NCBI GenBank assembly: GCA_029204225.1
Contig: CM055104.1
Location: forward strand, 24,443,285 to 24,507,284
Length of the DNA: 64,000 nucleotides
Reading direction: 5' to 3'
From: Diphasiastrum complanatum
Taxonomy: Eukaryota > Streptophyta > Lycopodiopsida > Lycopodiales > Lycopodiaceae
The notes under the pieces: generated by a model
Told to the model about the DNA's origin: nothing
Databases searched by the model: none
What the model saw: the letters and a program-made list of their open reading frames with translations, nothing else
Position numbers and translations under genes: made by a program
Shown: positions 12,483 to 24,036 of the stretch, piece after piece
Layout: each line of letters starts with the position of its first letter
How positions within the stretch are numbered: position 1 is the stretch's first letter

Positions 12483-12930
12483 TGTTGGAGGGTTTGGGGA
12501 ACCCAAGACAACCCTAACCCTAGTTAATAAGTGAGAGGAATTTGGCACCCCGCGTGTGTAAGTCCAACCCCAATGATCACATAGTTATTTGATAATTAGA
12601 AAGTCAATAAAAGGATTTTAGGCCTTTTTGCGGGACTTTTAATGTCGCCGGGCCTAGATGTTAAGTTAGTGAATAAAGTTGGGTTTCCCTCCAATTTGAA
12701 TGGGTTCTCACTCTTTTTTAAATTTGAATAATTAAAGAGACAAAAATGGACCAATAGGATTCAGAGGCCAGGGTCCTCCTCTCTACTATAAAAAGGGACC
12801 AACTCGAGTTTCCTACACATGTACATATCTTCATTTTAATAAAGCAGATTGGTTCTCCTCCATCTCTCATGCTTTTATTGTGTTTGCTAATTGTTGGATC
12901 TAATTGTTATTGGGATTGCATGTTTTTATA
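12483..12930 (+). mobile_element. Gypsy 3' LTR
   Basis: Starts TGTTGGAGGG directly after the polypurine tract. A TATA-like tataaaaagg lies near 12786 and a polyadenylation signal aataaa near 12838, in the expected order for U3, R and U5. The 3' limit is uncertain; I set it near a CA at about 12930. No second copy is present to confirm the length. Confidence 0.65.
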
Positions 12931-15435
12931 CTTTTTTATGTGAGAGAAAGGGAGAGAGAGAAAGAGTAAGCTATCTTCATTGTGGATCTTAGTGTTAATG
13001 ATTGTAGTGTTAACGCTTAGGTTTAATGGATGTTAGAGTTGAATGTGGATCTTCCATCCATGCTGAAATCTGAATTATGCTATTGCTCTCATGGGAACGA
13101 ATCTACGCATGACAACTAACTTCATTTCCTTGATGCTAGATTGATTAGATCTTGGGTTGAGGATAGGCAAGGAAAGAAACCCACTACACCTAAAGATAAC
13201 AATGAACAAAAGTTGGCTACTTCTCCTCAATCTTAAGTGAATCGGGATTGTTGTAGTTCATTCAAGAGAATGAATAGAATGCTCACACATGAGCACTCAT
13301 GTATGTAAATCCCTTTCCATAGCAAGGAGGTGGAGAAGGATAATACAATGGCTCTAGTCGATCTATTGAAGTCTCACAACCAATATATCATATAGGAGTG
13401 AGATGGGAGAAGGATGCCAAACATGTTACGATACCGATCACATGTCAAGATTCACCATAGGAAAAAGTTCCATATGCTTCAAACAATGCATGGAACTTTT
13501 ATGATTATACATTCCATAGGTAAAACACAAAGATGCAAAGGTTCAAGGGTCTATAGTGAAGAATATTAACAAACAATAACCTTTTTAGCCTAATCAATCT
13601 AACCATTAGTTGGGGCTCTCAAACTTTGCACTTGTCTATGTCACACAAAAGACAGGAACAAATTCCCGATTTGCCTTGCGAAAGGCGTTAATTTATTTAT
13701 CAAACACAAATTTCTCAACTACACGTCTTGATTTGACATTGAACTAACATGAATATGATCAGATCATTTTAGGAAATCCAATCCATTATAATTGAAATGG
13801 TGAAGCTATATGCCACCACTTACTATATATTAAATAGAACAAATATAACATAGGAAATGATGTGCAAGTCCAAAGGGGCCTGATGGAGGTGCATTAAGGC
13901 CTACATAATTTATGTTTCTTTTCCCCTCTACAAACTTTTTTGTTTGGAATTAGGTTGATTGATGGGGAGCAAACACTCCTTGGCTATACATGTGCAAAAT
14001 TCCTTCTCATTCCTTTCATGTAAATTGTCCACCTTGATTCACATAATTGGGCATCTTGGGTCCTTATGGTTACCATCGTTTAAGTCTCCTCTCCCACTTG
14101 ACACACCAAGTCTATTATGTTAATATAAAATTGGCTTGGTTTTGTTTGCAAGTGATAGCAATGGCTCCACTTGAAGCACAAATAGTTACTTCTTGCCTAT
14201 GTTAAAATTGACCTATGACATGAGGCCCATACTCCCTTGTGCAAAGAACTTTTAACCTAAGAAAAAAGAACTATAGGAAATGTCTTGTCCATAGGAATTT
14301 GCCCAATATGAAATTACTTGCCAACTTTTGTATTGCTGAATTGTAGGTCAAATTGAAAATTTGCATTTTCCCAAAAAAGGTGTTGAAATTCGACTTTAGG
14401 GTTGTCTTTACGACAACTTTCACATGCCATCTTAAGGGAAGTTGGTGCCCACCTCGTGTCATTTGAATGTCAAAGTTGCCTCATAAATTTTGTCTTGAAA
14501 TTTTTAGTGTAGTTACTAATGTATGAGACCAGTCCAATATATTTTTCAATTTGAAATGTGAGTGGCTTGACTTTATTTCATAACATTCTTATGATGTACT
14601 CCAATATGAGAATATATAGAGGTAGATGACCTGCACTTTTCAGGTTGCTAGTCAAAATGATAGCTTTTGACAAAATTTTGCCCATTGGTATTGATGATAA
14701 AAAAGGTTTCAGATCCTTCAAATGTGAAACTGGGCATTGACATGCAAAACACAACGTCAACTTCCAACATATGTCCATGACACTTTATGGCATTCTTCAT
14801 CACTATCATTATCTAACACCAAGAAGTCAATGTTGGGGAGGACTAAGTTTATTGAGAATGAAAATAGTATATATTTTGAATGAATAAACATGCAACACTT
14901 TAAATATTTTAAATCTAATGTTAAATACTCATTATATTGACTTATGTAGTTGAATTTATAGGATAACCATGCTTAGGTGAGCGAACAATAGGACAAAGTC
15001 CATTAGTGCGAGCCTTTAATTTTTTAAAGCCTTGATTAATTCAAAGGAACTTTTAAGCAAGGGATCTTGAAATCTTAGGGTTCAAACGATGTTGACTTTG
15101 CTTTGTTGGCTTGGAAAATTTGTCTTATATGTCATCATTTGTGTTTTCTCTTGTATGTTCTCATTTGTTTAGGTGATTTGAGTGTGATCCTTCATCTAAC
15201 TCAGTGCTTACAAAAAAATGATAAAGTATTTTATAGACCAATTTATTGTTGAAATCAGGCTTTCAGTTTCCATTCACGTGTATTTCAATGATGTCTTTGG
15301 CAATGTTAGTGGGCCTAACATAGAGGTTGCCCTTCAAATCCAATCTTCTAGAAGATGGACTTTGTTGCAATTTTTGAAATATGTCTACCCTAAGCAATGT
15401 TTGAAGTCTATACTTGGAAAACTATCCCCTTAAGG
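12931..15435. other. Unassigned AT-rich sequence
   Basis: No gene, LTR or repeat recognised. Minus-strand frames at 14271-14462 and 14578-14778 and a plus frame at 15218-15433 are short and match no family I know. They could be shreds of one old coding region on the minus strand at 14.2-14.8 kb, but no diagnostic motif is visible. Confidence 0.4.
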
Positions 15436-15439
15436 CTTG

Positions 15440-15690
15440 AGGATTAAAGATGCAATTGATGTTTGTAATTTCAATATGAAGCTAAATTTATAAAGTTGCA
15501 AGTTGGATTTGTAGGTCTTAATTGCAATATTACTCCTTTAAGATCTAAATTTGCAAGTTTGATTTGTAGTTCATAATTGCAATATTACTCCCTTAAGACT
15601 CAAGTTATAATTTCTAAGGCTGGATGAAGCTTATGAAATTTGTAATTGCAATATGATTTGCTTAGGATTTGAGCTACAAATATTGCAAGT
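15440..15690. repeat. Degenerate tandem repeat, period about 55 bp
   Basis: The word aattgcaatattactcc occurs near 15520 and again near 15575, in copies starting gcaagtt at 15498 and 15553. More diverged copies (tttgtaatttcaatatgaag near 15461; tttgtaattgcaatatgatt near 15640) lie on either side. No coding meaning is seen. Confidence 0.6.
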
Positions 15691-16559
15691 TGCAAGAAAT
15701 AAAGGATCTATGTATTAGAATTTTTACAAGTACCTCACTTTACTCAAAATTTTATAAGACTTCAAAGTGACGTTTTAAACAACCTATGCACTTTGGGGTT
15801 GATGTCCCAACTTTGCACAAGATGTCAAATACATCTAAATTGGATTTTGAAGGACATGACATGCATCAAATTTTAACACTATGAACCAATTGTTGACATT
15901 GGCATTACACATGTTAGTCGCAAGATTTGTAAGTTTGTCTTAGAAAAATGTGTTTATTTTAGCCATCAATTTCAAATTTGTAACTTTTACACCACTATTT
16001 AACCTTTTCCATTGCAGTGTTGTAGGTTATTAGTAAGGTAGTCTTCGAAAATATCTTAAAACGCATCCCCTCATCTCAAGAACGCACACCCCCAAGTAGA
16101 TTCTCATGAATAAGAAATGACATCCTCAACAGCCCACCACTCTTGGAGGACAAGCATAATTGGCCATACCTTTTATGGTAGTTTACATGTCTTTGTCTTA
16201 GATTTGTCATCAGATCTCATTCATATATTTGAAAATTTGAATCCAAGCTCCCAAGCTTGTTAGGAGAGATCAAGTCTTTTGTGTGAAAAGAGCTAAAATA
16301 AGTCAATACAAGTGAGTGCTCACCAGGAACTGGCCAAGTCCAACAACGACCACTATCCAGTCTTTGCAAGAAGAAGAAGAAGAAAAGAAGAAGAAGATGG
16401 TGATGAGGAATCAGGACTATTCTTGTGGCTGTGGGACCGTGTAGGTCCCTAAAGCAGCAAGCGCCGAGCCACGATGATATGATATATCCTCCTCCCTCAG
16501 ACCTCTTCTCATCTTGTCTAGCCCCCGACATGGCGGGGCCATACAGACGCATCATTTGG
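15691..16559. other. Sequence upstream of the host gene, possible promoter region
   Basis: No element remnant is recognised here. It precedes the DUF4408/DUF761 gene and should include its promoter. I could not pick a convincing TATA box with correct spacing. A (GAA)n-like purine stretch lies at 16367-16397. Confidence 0.35.
16367..16397. repeat. (GAA)n simple repeat
   Basis: About ten GAA units with one interruption (gaagaagaagaaaagaagaag). It lies in the putative 5' flank of the host gene, where GAA/CTT motifs are common in plant promoters and leaders. Confidence 0.8.
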
Positions 16560-17153
16560 CTTCCTCCACTCATTCAGTAACCTCCCTCAATTTGCACAAG
16601 AGGAGCTCATCGCTCTTGTTCTGCTCTGCAAATTGGCTGTTCGGATTCTGCTCTTGTAGCTGAGAATGATTGCAGGAACTTGTTGTTTTTGAGAGTTTTG
16701 TAAATGTAAGCTGTCTGATCGTTCTACAGGTTTTTGTTTCGGTTTTGTTCTTCCACCTTGTTTGCTTGTGTGTTGTCTTTGGTCCTATTTTGATTGCTTT
16801 TGCGTAGGGCAAAGATTTTCTGTTTCACGTTTCTTGTTTATTGTTTTCTTTACCGACGTGCTTGGGGTTTTTTGGGTTTGATCGATTTCTTTTGTATCTT
16901 CACCATCGTCCTTCTTCTTGCCTATTATAATCGCTGTGCCGTGAGGCATCTTTGTATTGTCAATTTCTTCCATATCTTCACCATCATCCTTATTCTTACC
17001 TGTAGAACGATCCTTAGAACTCACCCGCACACACACCCACACCCACCCCAAGCCACGCATAATAATACGCACTCCATCCACTCCTATTTGTCCTTCACCG
17101 GCACGAGCATCTTGGCATTAAATTATACATCGCAATTGTTTGATTCGCTTCAG
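16560..17153 (+). other. Probable 5' leader of the host gene, with internal duplication
   Basis: A pyrimidine-rich stretch with no in-frame stop from 16794 onward, which artificially extends the open frame by 120 codons. The extension begins with TTG and has no ATG before 17154, so I treat it as untranslated leader. It contains an imperfect 33-base duplication: tatcttcaccatcgtccttc near 16896 and tatcttcaccatcatcctta near 16971. An intron in the leader cannot be excluded. Confidence 0.45.
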
Positions 17154-18311
17154 ATGGCAACTATACCGAAGATCAAGTCAAAGAAAGAAGTCCTTGCCGA
17201 AAATCTGACGGAGCTTATTGACAGGAATCCCACCATGGCAGCTCTGATTTTGCTTGCTGTATTTCTGTCGCCGTGGTACATTGGGGACTTTGTAAGTCCG
17301 GCTGTTAGATTCTCTTGCCTGGTGGTTGCTCCTCAAATTTGGAGAAGCGCGGTGGAATGGTTAACTCAGCCAGTGCTTTTTCTCTTGGTGAACCTGGTAA
17401 TTGTCTCAATTTGGATTTCTTCAGGATCGATGTCATGGGCAAGCAATGGAGAGGATGCGAATTTGAGTGAGAAACATGCTAATGTCGGAAAGGTTAATTC
17501 TGATCGATCGGCTTCTACTGTTGCCTGCTCTTCTCCCTCGCCTTCTGACAAAAACTTGCAAAAGACATCGCCTTTTCCACGTTTACCTTCCAGACCTGAT
17601 TCTGATCAAGAATGGCAATTCTCTCCACCGAAGCGTTCTCTCTCTTTTTCTTGCTCTGGCAACACGAGTAAGCTCTTGCCGCAAAGACCTTCGTTCAGCA
17701 CTTTTTCGGCAAAGCAGCTGGGAGCATCTCTGGTGCCTAATTCGACACCTGAAATTCGAACGGAGCAGATGATGGAACCAACTTCTAGTCAGGCATGTCA
17801 ATCTGATCGAAAACCTGCCTCAATTGAGTGCATCTTTCAACCTCAAAGCTCAAAATCTGCAGAGGCAGATAATTCACGAAGACGACTTTCAGATGCAAGT
17901 CGTGGGGAGAGAAGAAACTATTCTCTCCAGCGGCAATCATCAGAGCAGATGAAGAAAACTTCATGGAAGTCCTACTCGGAGCACAAAGAACCTTCCTGGA
18001 AATCTCATTCCGAGCAGGGGAAATCGACTTGGAAATCCTACTCTGAGAAATCAAGGACAGACACAGTATCACAGACAGGAGAAGAGTATGTGCAAAAGGC
18101 GTCATCCTCAAAACGAAGTGCTTATGCTCATGCACCTTCGAGTGTGATTGTAAGGGATATCTCTGTTGATACCGATAATATTGAATCTACAGAGCAACCT
18201 GGCATGAGAGATCCTTTAGTGATTGACAAAGACGAACTTAATGAAAGGATCGAAGCATTTTTTGCAAGATTCCGTGAGCAGCTGAGACAAGATTCCCTAC
18301 GATGGAACTAA
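17154..18311 (+). CDS. DUF4408/DUF761 domain protein (plant-specific, membrane-associated)
   Basis: An intact intronless frame of 385 codons from ATG 17154 to TAA 18309-18311. The N-terminus (MATIPKIKSKKEV) is followed by hydrophobic segments at about residues 27-45 and 50-62 and a strong one at 73-90 (PVLFLLVNLVIVSIWISS). The last matches the core of DUF4408. The middle (about 95-340) is Ser-, Lys- and Glu-rich, low in order, and includes three imperfect 10-residue repeats with WKSYSE or WKSHSE at 269-299. The C-terminus (353-385, with LNERIEAFFARFREQL) is a typical DUF761 motif. Proteins with this pairing occur across land plants. Their biochemical role is poorly known; some relatives are linked to cell growth and stress responses. 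I chose 17154 because it is the first ATG of the long frame. No frameshift or nearby partner gene is seen. Confidence 0.9.
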   Translation: MATIPKIKSKKEVLAENLTELIDRNPTMAALILLAVFLSPWYIGDFVSPAVRFSCLVVAPQIWRSAVEWLTQPVLFLLVNLVIVSIWISSGSMSWASNGEDANLSEKHANVGKVNSDRSASTVACSSPSPSDKNLQKTSPFPRLPSRPDSDQEWQFSPPKRSLSFSCSGNTSKLLPQRPSFSTFSAKQLGASLVPNSTPEIRTEQMMEPTSSQACQSDRKPASIECIFQPQSSKSAEADNSRRRLSDASRGERRNYSLQRQSSEQMKKTSWKSYSEHKEPSWKSHSEQGKSTWKSYSEKSRTDTVSQTGEEYVQKASSSKRSAYAHAPSSVIVRDISVDTDNIESTEQPGMRDPLVIDKDELNERIEAFFARFREQLRQDSLRWN

Positions 18312-18870
18312 AACCAAAAATTATGAGGTGCAGACTTAAAAATCATATTAGACGTGTTATCATAGCAATATCCTATGCATAATGTTTGAACTATAGGTTG
18401 AAGTTCTCACATCATCATGCAAGTTTATATATAGGGAGAGTGCTCTTAATATCAAGCATTTCAGAGACTTAGATATATATGGTTGCAGTTAGATTTGTGA
18501 TTGTGTCATCAAGCCCTCGCATGCAGAATTCTGCTATAATATGATGTTTGTCCAGATTTTTAGAAAACTTTTCTGATGGAGTGCGTTATAATTAGTGCAA
18601 AAAGGATCTGTACTTGAAGGAGATTTCAAAAACTACAGTTGCTAGTTTCATTTTATAATTATTCAGTTCTAAATTACTAGCCTGTCAACTTTGAGTACTG
18701 TTGCTGTGGTTCAGAAATAGAAAGCTTGACGAATCAGGACGTTCCTGAATCTTTTAATGCTATATGCATGGAGAGTAAAGGGGACTAGAGAGAAGAGAGC
18801 ATCCCCTAATATTATGTACTACAAGTACCTCAAAAGCTTTGCTTAATTAACCAGTATTAGGCAATAAATT
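18312..18870 (+). terminator. Probable 3' UTR with polyadenylation signal
   Basis: Sequence after the host stop codon. An AATAAA at 18863-18868 is a candidate plant near-upstream polyadenylation element, which would give a 3' UTR of about 0.57 kb. Transcript data would be needed to place the real end; earlier, weaker signals are possible. Confidence 0.4.
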
Positions 18871-19961
18871 TTGATCTGCAGCATTTGCAGAGCCTCAAGT
18901 TGATATGTTCAAATTGTTTTTACAGTTTTTACATGTGGCAAGTAATAAGTCCACCCTCCTAGACATACAGGAAACTGTCATATCTGAAGAGTGTTTGAGT
19001 TCAAGAAGCAGCAACATTTACCAGTAAAGATTTAGCTTCTATTTAGGCTAGCAAGGATTGTTAGGGCATCCACTGATGCTGATGCAATCAAGCACGTCGT
19101 TGTTTGAACCCTCGAAACTCTAAGCAAGACAATATCTTTTTATGACCATCAAATCGCATACCAGGCATGCTATATATAATATATATGTATCTTCCCTGTT
19201 ACAGTTCTGAAATTTTAGATTGGTGGCATATATTATCTGAATGCAGATTAAACACCATCTGATAAGTAGTGTCCACAGTTGGAATTAGATTTATCTAGGA
19301 ATTCAATCCTGGCTTTTGGACATCTTTTTATGTGTACAGTGTCAATGTGGGAATCTGAGAGTGCCATAGGCATTTCATGAATGCTTTCATCATTCATATA
19401 AAATGTTCTTCTTGGGATGATTACTCTATTGTTGATTGGTTAATTATATAGATATAATATTGAATCAGTCATATGTGCCAAAACCATTTACCAAAATTCA
19501 AAAAATAGATTGCTAGATTCCAAGGAGCCAACAACTCTAGTAACAAAACTGCTTCAGTCTCAATGATCAAAGCTAGCCTCATCAATAAATTTGCTGAGTA
19601 TATCCAATGAGCACACATATGTATCAATCTACAAAATTAAAAATGTAGTACAACATTTACATTTTAGTGGAAAGGAAGACAGTTCTTACATGTCGAGTGT
19701 TGGTATGACACGTGACACATACTTTATGGCTGATCACTTTTGGTACATAATTTAAAACTGCAATTTGGAAAACTTATAAGTTTCCATTTACTCTTTGTAT
19801 GCAATATGTTAGAGAAAAAACTTACAATATATGGTTTAAGATTGCAATATGGAAAACTTACAAGGTGCCGCTTACTCTTTATATGATTATATATGAGAGA
19901 GAACTTAGAACATATGGTTTTCTAAGTTTGCTCAAGAGAATCTCAAATGATCTAGAACTTT
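18871..19961. other. Unassigned sequence
   Basis: AT-rich, with no gene or element recognised. The sequence just before 19962 repeats a short phrase (gcaatatggaaaactta at about 19843, with a looser match near 19760), which may be part of the LINE remnant that follows. Confidence 0.35.
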
Positions 19962-20620
19962 ATGGAATTAACCCTCATAAAGGAAGACCTCTCAAATGCA
20001 CTCAATTGTTTGAGAAAAGAAAAAATGCTAGGATTTGATGGCTCCAACCATAACTTCTTGAACACCCTCATGCTAGACCTCTTGGAAATTCCAAGTACTG
20101 TGTGGATGCCACAAGTTTCTTTCCAAAGTTTGTTCCAAAAAAGGACTTATTATGTGTGTACCCAAGATCCTTTCATTCCATCTTGAATGAAGACTTTAGG
20201 CTTCTTATAACGGTAGATACAACATGTATGATCACTATTGAAGCCTTGGCCCAAAAAATGACACCTTTTCTCCCTAGCCTAGTCTCTTCCAATTAGTCAT
20301 GGTTTATGCATAATTGAGAATATTTTTTATATGTGGCAAATGTTGATATGAAACTACATTGCAACATCCAATCTTCTCGCATCAAAACTGATCTAGACAA
20401 TGCCTTTGATAGGTTAGGATGGACCGTACTTTTCCAGTGTTGCCAAGTCTTAGAATTGCCCCCCTACTTCATTCACCTTTGATACATTTTCATGCCATAA
20501 ATCCTGAGAGCTACTACTTTTTGTTTTATTGCATTTGAAGGTGTATTTTGCCCTTCACTAGTAGCTTAATGTGTCCCAAGAGTTCCCATCGTCATCAACC
20601 AATTATTGGTGAAATTGTCA
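19962..20620 (+). pseudogene. LINE (L1-like) reverse transcriptase remnant
   Basis: Across shifted frames the order of a non-LTR reverse transcriptase can be read: EDLSNALNCLRKEKMLGFDG (19980-20042), the K-x-P-G-x-D-G region; then NEDFRLLITVDTTCMI (about 20185-20230), corresponding to the yRPISL segment; then KTDLDNAFDRLGW (about 20386-20424), corresponding to the LDxxKAFD motif with one catalytic Asp; then GVFCPSLVA followed by a stop and CVPRVP (about 20540-20585), corresponding to the RQGCPLSP region. The endonuclease and FADD motif were not seen. Several stops and shifts show it is dead. A second LINE piece lies at 48.0-48.5 kb on the minus strand. Confidence 0.7.
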
Positions 20621-22930
20621 CACACAATGTTATAATTCTAGATCACACCATTGGTGAGTTATGGCAATTAATAACAGTGAATATGCTTTGAAACAAATGG
20701 CTAAGCAGGAATTCTAGAGAGTACAAAGAAAATCCTTGAATCTATACATGCATCTAAGTTATTCCAGAGGCGGAGAGGATATTCTAAAACAAAGTATCTA
20801 CTACTTGCTTCCTTTTGTGCCTTTGTTCAAAGTTTATAGTCAAAGGAAGTATTTTGAGAAAGAAAGAAATTGGAGCTCACTCATCAAAACATAAAGTGAT
20901 ACAAGGGTTAAAATATAGTGTGCTACCATATTTATACTTGATGATCATTGCCATCAACTATATTAAGTTTCATTTAAGAATTTGAACACTCTAAGAGCAA
21001 AAATATTTGCATATATGTATTGTATAAATTTGTAAGTTTTTGAGTCCTCTATTATTAATCATGTGAAAAGGTGAAAGAACATAGGTTTTTGAAACATGTG
21101 CTAGGCACATGTGCATTTTTGTTAGTTACCTCCAAGTAACAATATGACTCACTTTCATACCATGTTCACTTGGTCAAGCCTATTAAGCACAACGTGAAGG
21201 TCACAAGGGGAAGAAAGCTCTTGAAGCACATTAGAAAAAAGTTTACCATGTCGTTTTCTTTTTCATTTCTAACATTTTTACTTTTTTCTCAATTACTTTT
21301 AAATTACAAAGGTTGCTCATTTCACTAGCATTACTTTGTTCAATATGGACAATATATATCACATGATAAGGTCTAGCCAAGAAAGTCAACAAGGATCAAA
21401 ATGCCCACTCACACTGAAGTTGAGCACCTTTGTGAGTGCAATTTCAAATGTTACTTAGCCTAGGTAGTGCAAGAGACTCTTTCCAACATCTCAACATTGT
21501 TATAAGTTTAGCTATGCTGAACACTACTAGAGTTTCATTTGGCCCTAAAATTGGCCTCATATCTCTTTTTTATTATCATTGCTAACTATCATGGCAAGAA
21601 CATGTTAGAGGTACATAGCTTGATATTATGAGAACAAGGTTATTGTGTGCAGATTCTTGGGAATGCATGTCACTTGTAGATATTTCTTTTGTTGGGCGGT
21701 TACGTACCAAGGTGGAAAAGGGAGTTTGGCCATGTAAACAATGCTTTCATTGTGGTATCCTCCCATGACGTTGCATTGTATTTTTCTTTCTATCTTATGA
21801 TTTTCTCTAAAGAATGTGGGTATCTAATATTGTGTTGCATGTGTTTTTCTCTTGGTTAGTGCTATTCCTTCTTTATCAGGTACGATGGATTAATTTGCAA
21901 TTTTTAATGCAATGTCCAAATATTTTGATTTGTGTACCATAAAATTTTGGCCATATGATTGAAAAAAGTCATTATTTTAAAGAGGGTGCAAAGATTTGTA
22001 GCTTTTTTTAATTTTTTGGTAGGTCATTTGAATTTAATTCAACTTAAATAAAATGATCAAGGTTTGCAAGATTGTGCCACAGAGTAAGTGGAACATATGT
22101 TCATGATGGAAGGAAAGGCTAGGATCATGAAGACGAAGAGAGACTTAGATATAATGCTAGAGGAAAGATAATAGAAGAATAATGAGCATTTGTATGGTGT
22201 AGATCTAGAACGATTAAGGGTAGGTATTTTGATGTCAAACTTAACAACTTTTGTGATTGTGTTGTGGATACTTAGTTCTAGGAATAAAAAAGTATTTTGA
22301 TATGCCTTTGTCAAATGATAGGAATGACTTTAGGGAGATTTGGACCTAGAACAGAGCACATATGTGCATATTGTGAAGGAAGGCATGAAAGGCAACATGC
22401 ATAAAGTTGCTAGAAAAATTTGGTATTGGTATAGTGATTATTATCTAATTGACTATTTTTTATGTATTTTCCATCATACGATTAGTATCAATACTATGCA
22501 AAGCCCATAACCACTCGAAACCAGTGTAGACCACTTGTGCAAGACTTTAAAAACATAGTGCCACTAATTTCAAGTTTCCACGCAATATTTCAAATAGACA
22601 CAGACACATGCATTAGTGTTTTTTACTATTTTTTTTCGTAAAATTGTAAAAACTCTGAACATTAATAACTTTTTTAATTCTTGATGAAAGTGTTACAATT
22701 TTAATTTCAATTCAGACCCTAATTGGTCTAGTTGCCTCTATTTATTACCAGCTATTTTATCTTGGGTATCCATGGTGACGTTGTTTTCAAGTTGTAAACC
22801 CTAGCTTAGGATTTTTGTAGCTTTCTTGAACTTTATCTCACCTTTTACTATGATTTTGATGGCAACCTTATGCTCTTTTTAGGTCGCCTTACAATTGGCT
22901 TAATGCTAGAATTGAAAACATATTGTTTGG
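20621..22930. other. Unassigned AT-rich sequence
   Basis: About 2.3 kb without a recognised gene, LTR or repeat. The first few hundred bases may hold the 3' part of the LINE, without diagnostic motifs. The minus frame at 22057-22314 matches nothing I know. Confidence 0.4.
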
Positions 22931-23554
22931 TGCAATATTTGATAGAAAATGCAGAAGCTCAAATGTAAAAACAATAATTATCTAGTTTCTACTATTGCAA
23001 CATATGGTAGACAACAATTACAGATTTACTGCATGAGAATGGAAATAATGGGCAGAAGAGAAAGTGAATCAATCAGACATAAAACAATTGTAGATTACTA
23101 CGTCTAATGCACTCTTGCATTTATATCATCTGAATTACATATTTACAACAAAACTTGTGCGATGTTTGGATCTCAAACAGCACGTCACCGCAAGAGAGCT
23201 ACTCTCTCTTACGAACAACTCAAGAGAGCTACTCTCTCTTACGAAAAACTAGTATCATATACTAACCTCTCGTCTTTGTCTCTCGTTAATCCTTTATATA
23301 GAGAATGGAGAGACAATTGATCTAATCCTAGTAATTCAAAGAACATCCTAACTCTAATTACTTCTAGTTAGTTGTCCTTGTCCACTTTTGCTTTCTAGCA
23401 TTCCGTTATTTGCATTGTCTATTCACGATCTGATTCCAATTTCACAAAAGTGCGAAATATGCGAAAAGTGCAACAAGAGCCTAAAATGCCTATCATGCAA
23501 AATTGGCTTTGCAAAAAATGCGAAGGCCGAAAATCCCAAATTCACAAATTTTCA
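22931..23554 (-). mobile_element. Copia 3' LTR (minus strand)
   Basis: Read on the minus strand, it begins TGAAAATTTGTG at 23554, immediately after a polypurine tract (gctccctcttg at 23555-23565 on plus). A TATA-like ctatataaagg lies at about 23291-23301 in the right direction. The other end is uncertain; I placed it at a possible CA end near 22931. It belongs to the RNase H remnant next to it. Confidence 0.65.
23190..23250. repeat. 30-bp tandem repeat in the LTR
   Basis: Two copies of a 30-base unit, caagagagctactctctctt followed by acgaacaact, differing by one base (acgaaaaact in the second). Each unit contains the palindromic core agagagctactctct. They lie just downstream of the LTR TATA box in the transcribed direction, so they would form part of the R/U5 leader. 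Confidence 0.85.
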
Positions 23555-23569
23555 GCTCCCTCTTGAACT

Positions 23570-24036
23570 GAGAAAACCTTCATTTGATTCCCATTGACAT
23601 TCTGTGCTTTTCAAACTAAATCTTGTTCAGAGGCTTTGTGAGTACATCTGCCACTATGTCGGATGATTTAACATATTAAATCATCAACTCCTTTTTCTGA
23701 ATCAGATCTCTGATGTGGTGGTACTTCAGTAGAATGTGCTTGGTTTTGGAGTGAAAAACAGGATCCTCGGTGAGGTGACTCTGGCTGTCCATATACATTA
23801 TAATGGGCTGAACCTACGGTTCACTCAACTCGTTCAACAACATTCAAAGCCACAATATCTCATTTGCGTTTTTAGATGAAGCAACATATTCTGCTTCACA
23901 TGAGGACTGAGCAACCAAGGTCTGCTTTTTGCATACCCAGTTTACTACTGATCCATAAAGCACAAAACATCCACCAGAGACAAACTTATTGTCATCTCTG
24001 CTGCTAGCCCAAGTGGCATCACTATATGCGGCAAAA
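23570..24036 (-). pseudogene. Copia RNase H remnant
   Basis: The minus strand reads SDATWASSRDD (first Asp, about 24030), SGGCFVLYG, VVNWVCKKQTLVAQSSCEAE (about 23900-23960, catalytic Glu), then MYMDSQS (Asp), HSKTKHILLKYHHIRDLIQK and SDIVADVLTKPLNK (about 23640). This is the C-terminal RNase H of a plant copia polyprotein. Single-base stops occur after LWL, near SEP, after LMI and after LNKI. The remainder of the element towards higher coordinates is missing; the sequence changes abruptly at about 24037. Confidence 0.88.

Larger units (their letters stand above)
9616..12930 (+). mobile_element. Ty3/gypsy element, 5'-truncated, with extra 3' ORF and 3' LTR
   Basis: In order: the end of reverse transcriptase, RNase H, zinc-binding H2C2-like part, integrase with an internal deletion, an extra reading frame, a polypurine tract and an LTR start. 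The 5' half (LTR, gag, protease and the RT catalytic motif) is missing. The truncation lies just after where the RT YxDD motif would be. Stops and one deletion make it non-functional. Confidence 0.85.

Noticed and set aside
16794-17153. 505-codon version of the host protein
   Set aside because: The extra 120 codons start at TTG, contain no ATG and are pyrimidine-rich leader; the ATG at 17154 gives the domain-complete protein.
17366-18135. Minus and shifted plus frames inside the host gene
   Set aside because: Shadows of the DUF4408/DUF761 frame with no family resemblance.
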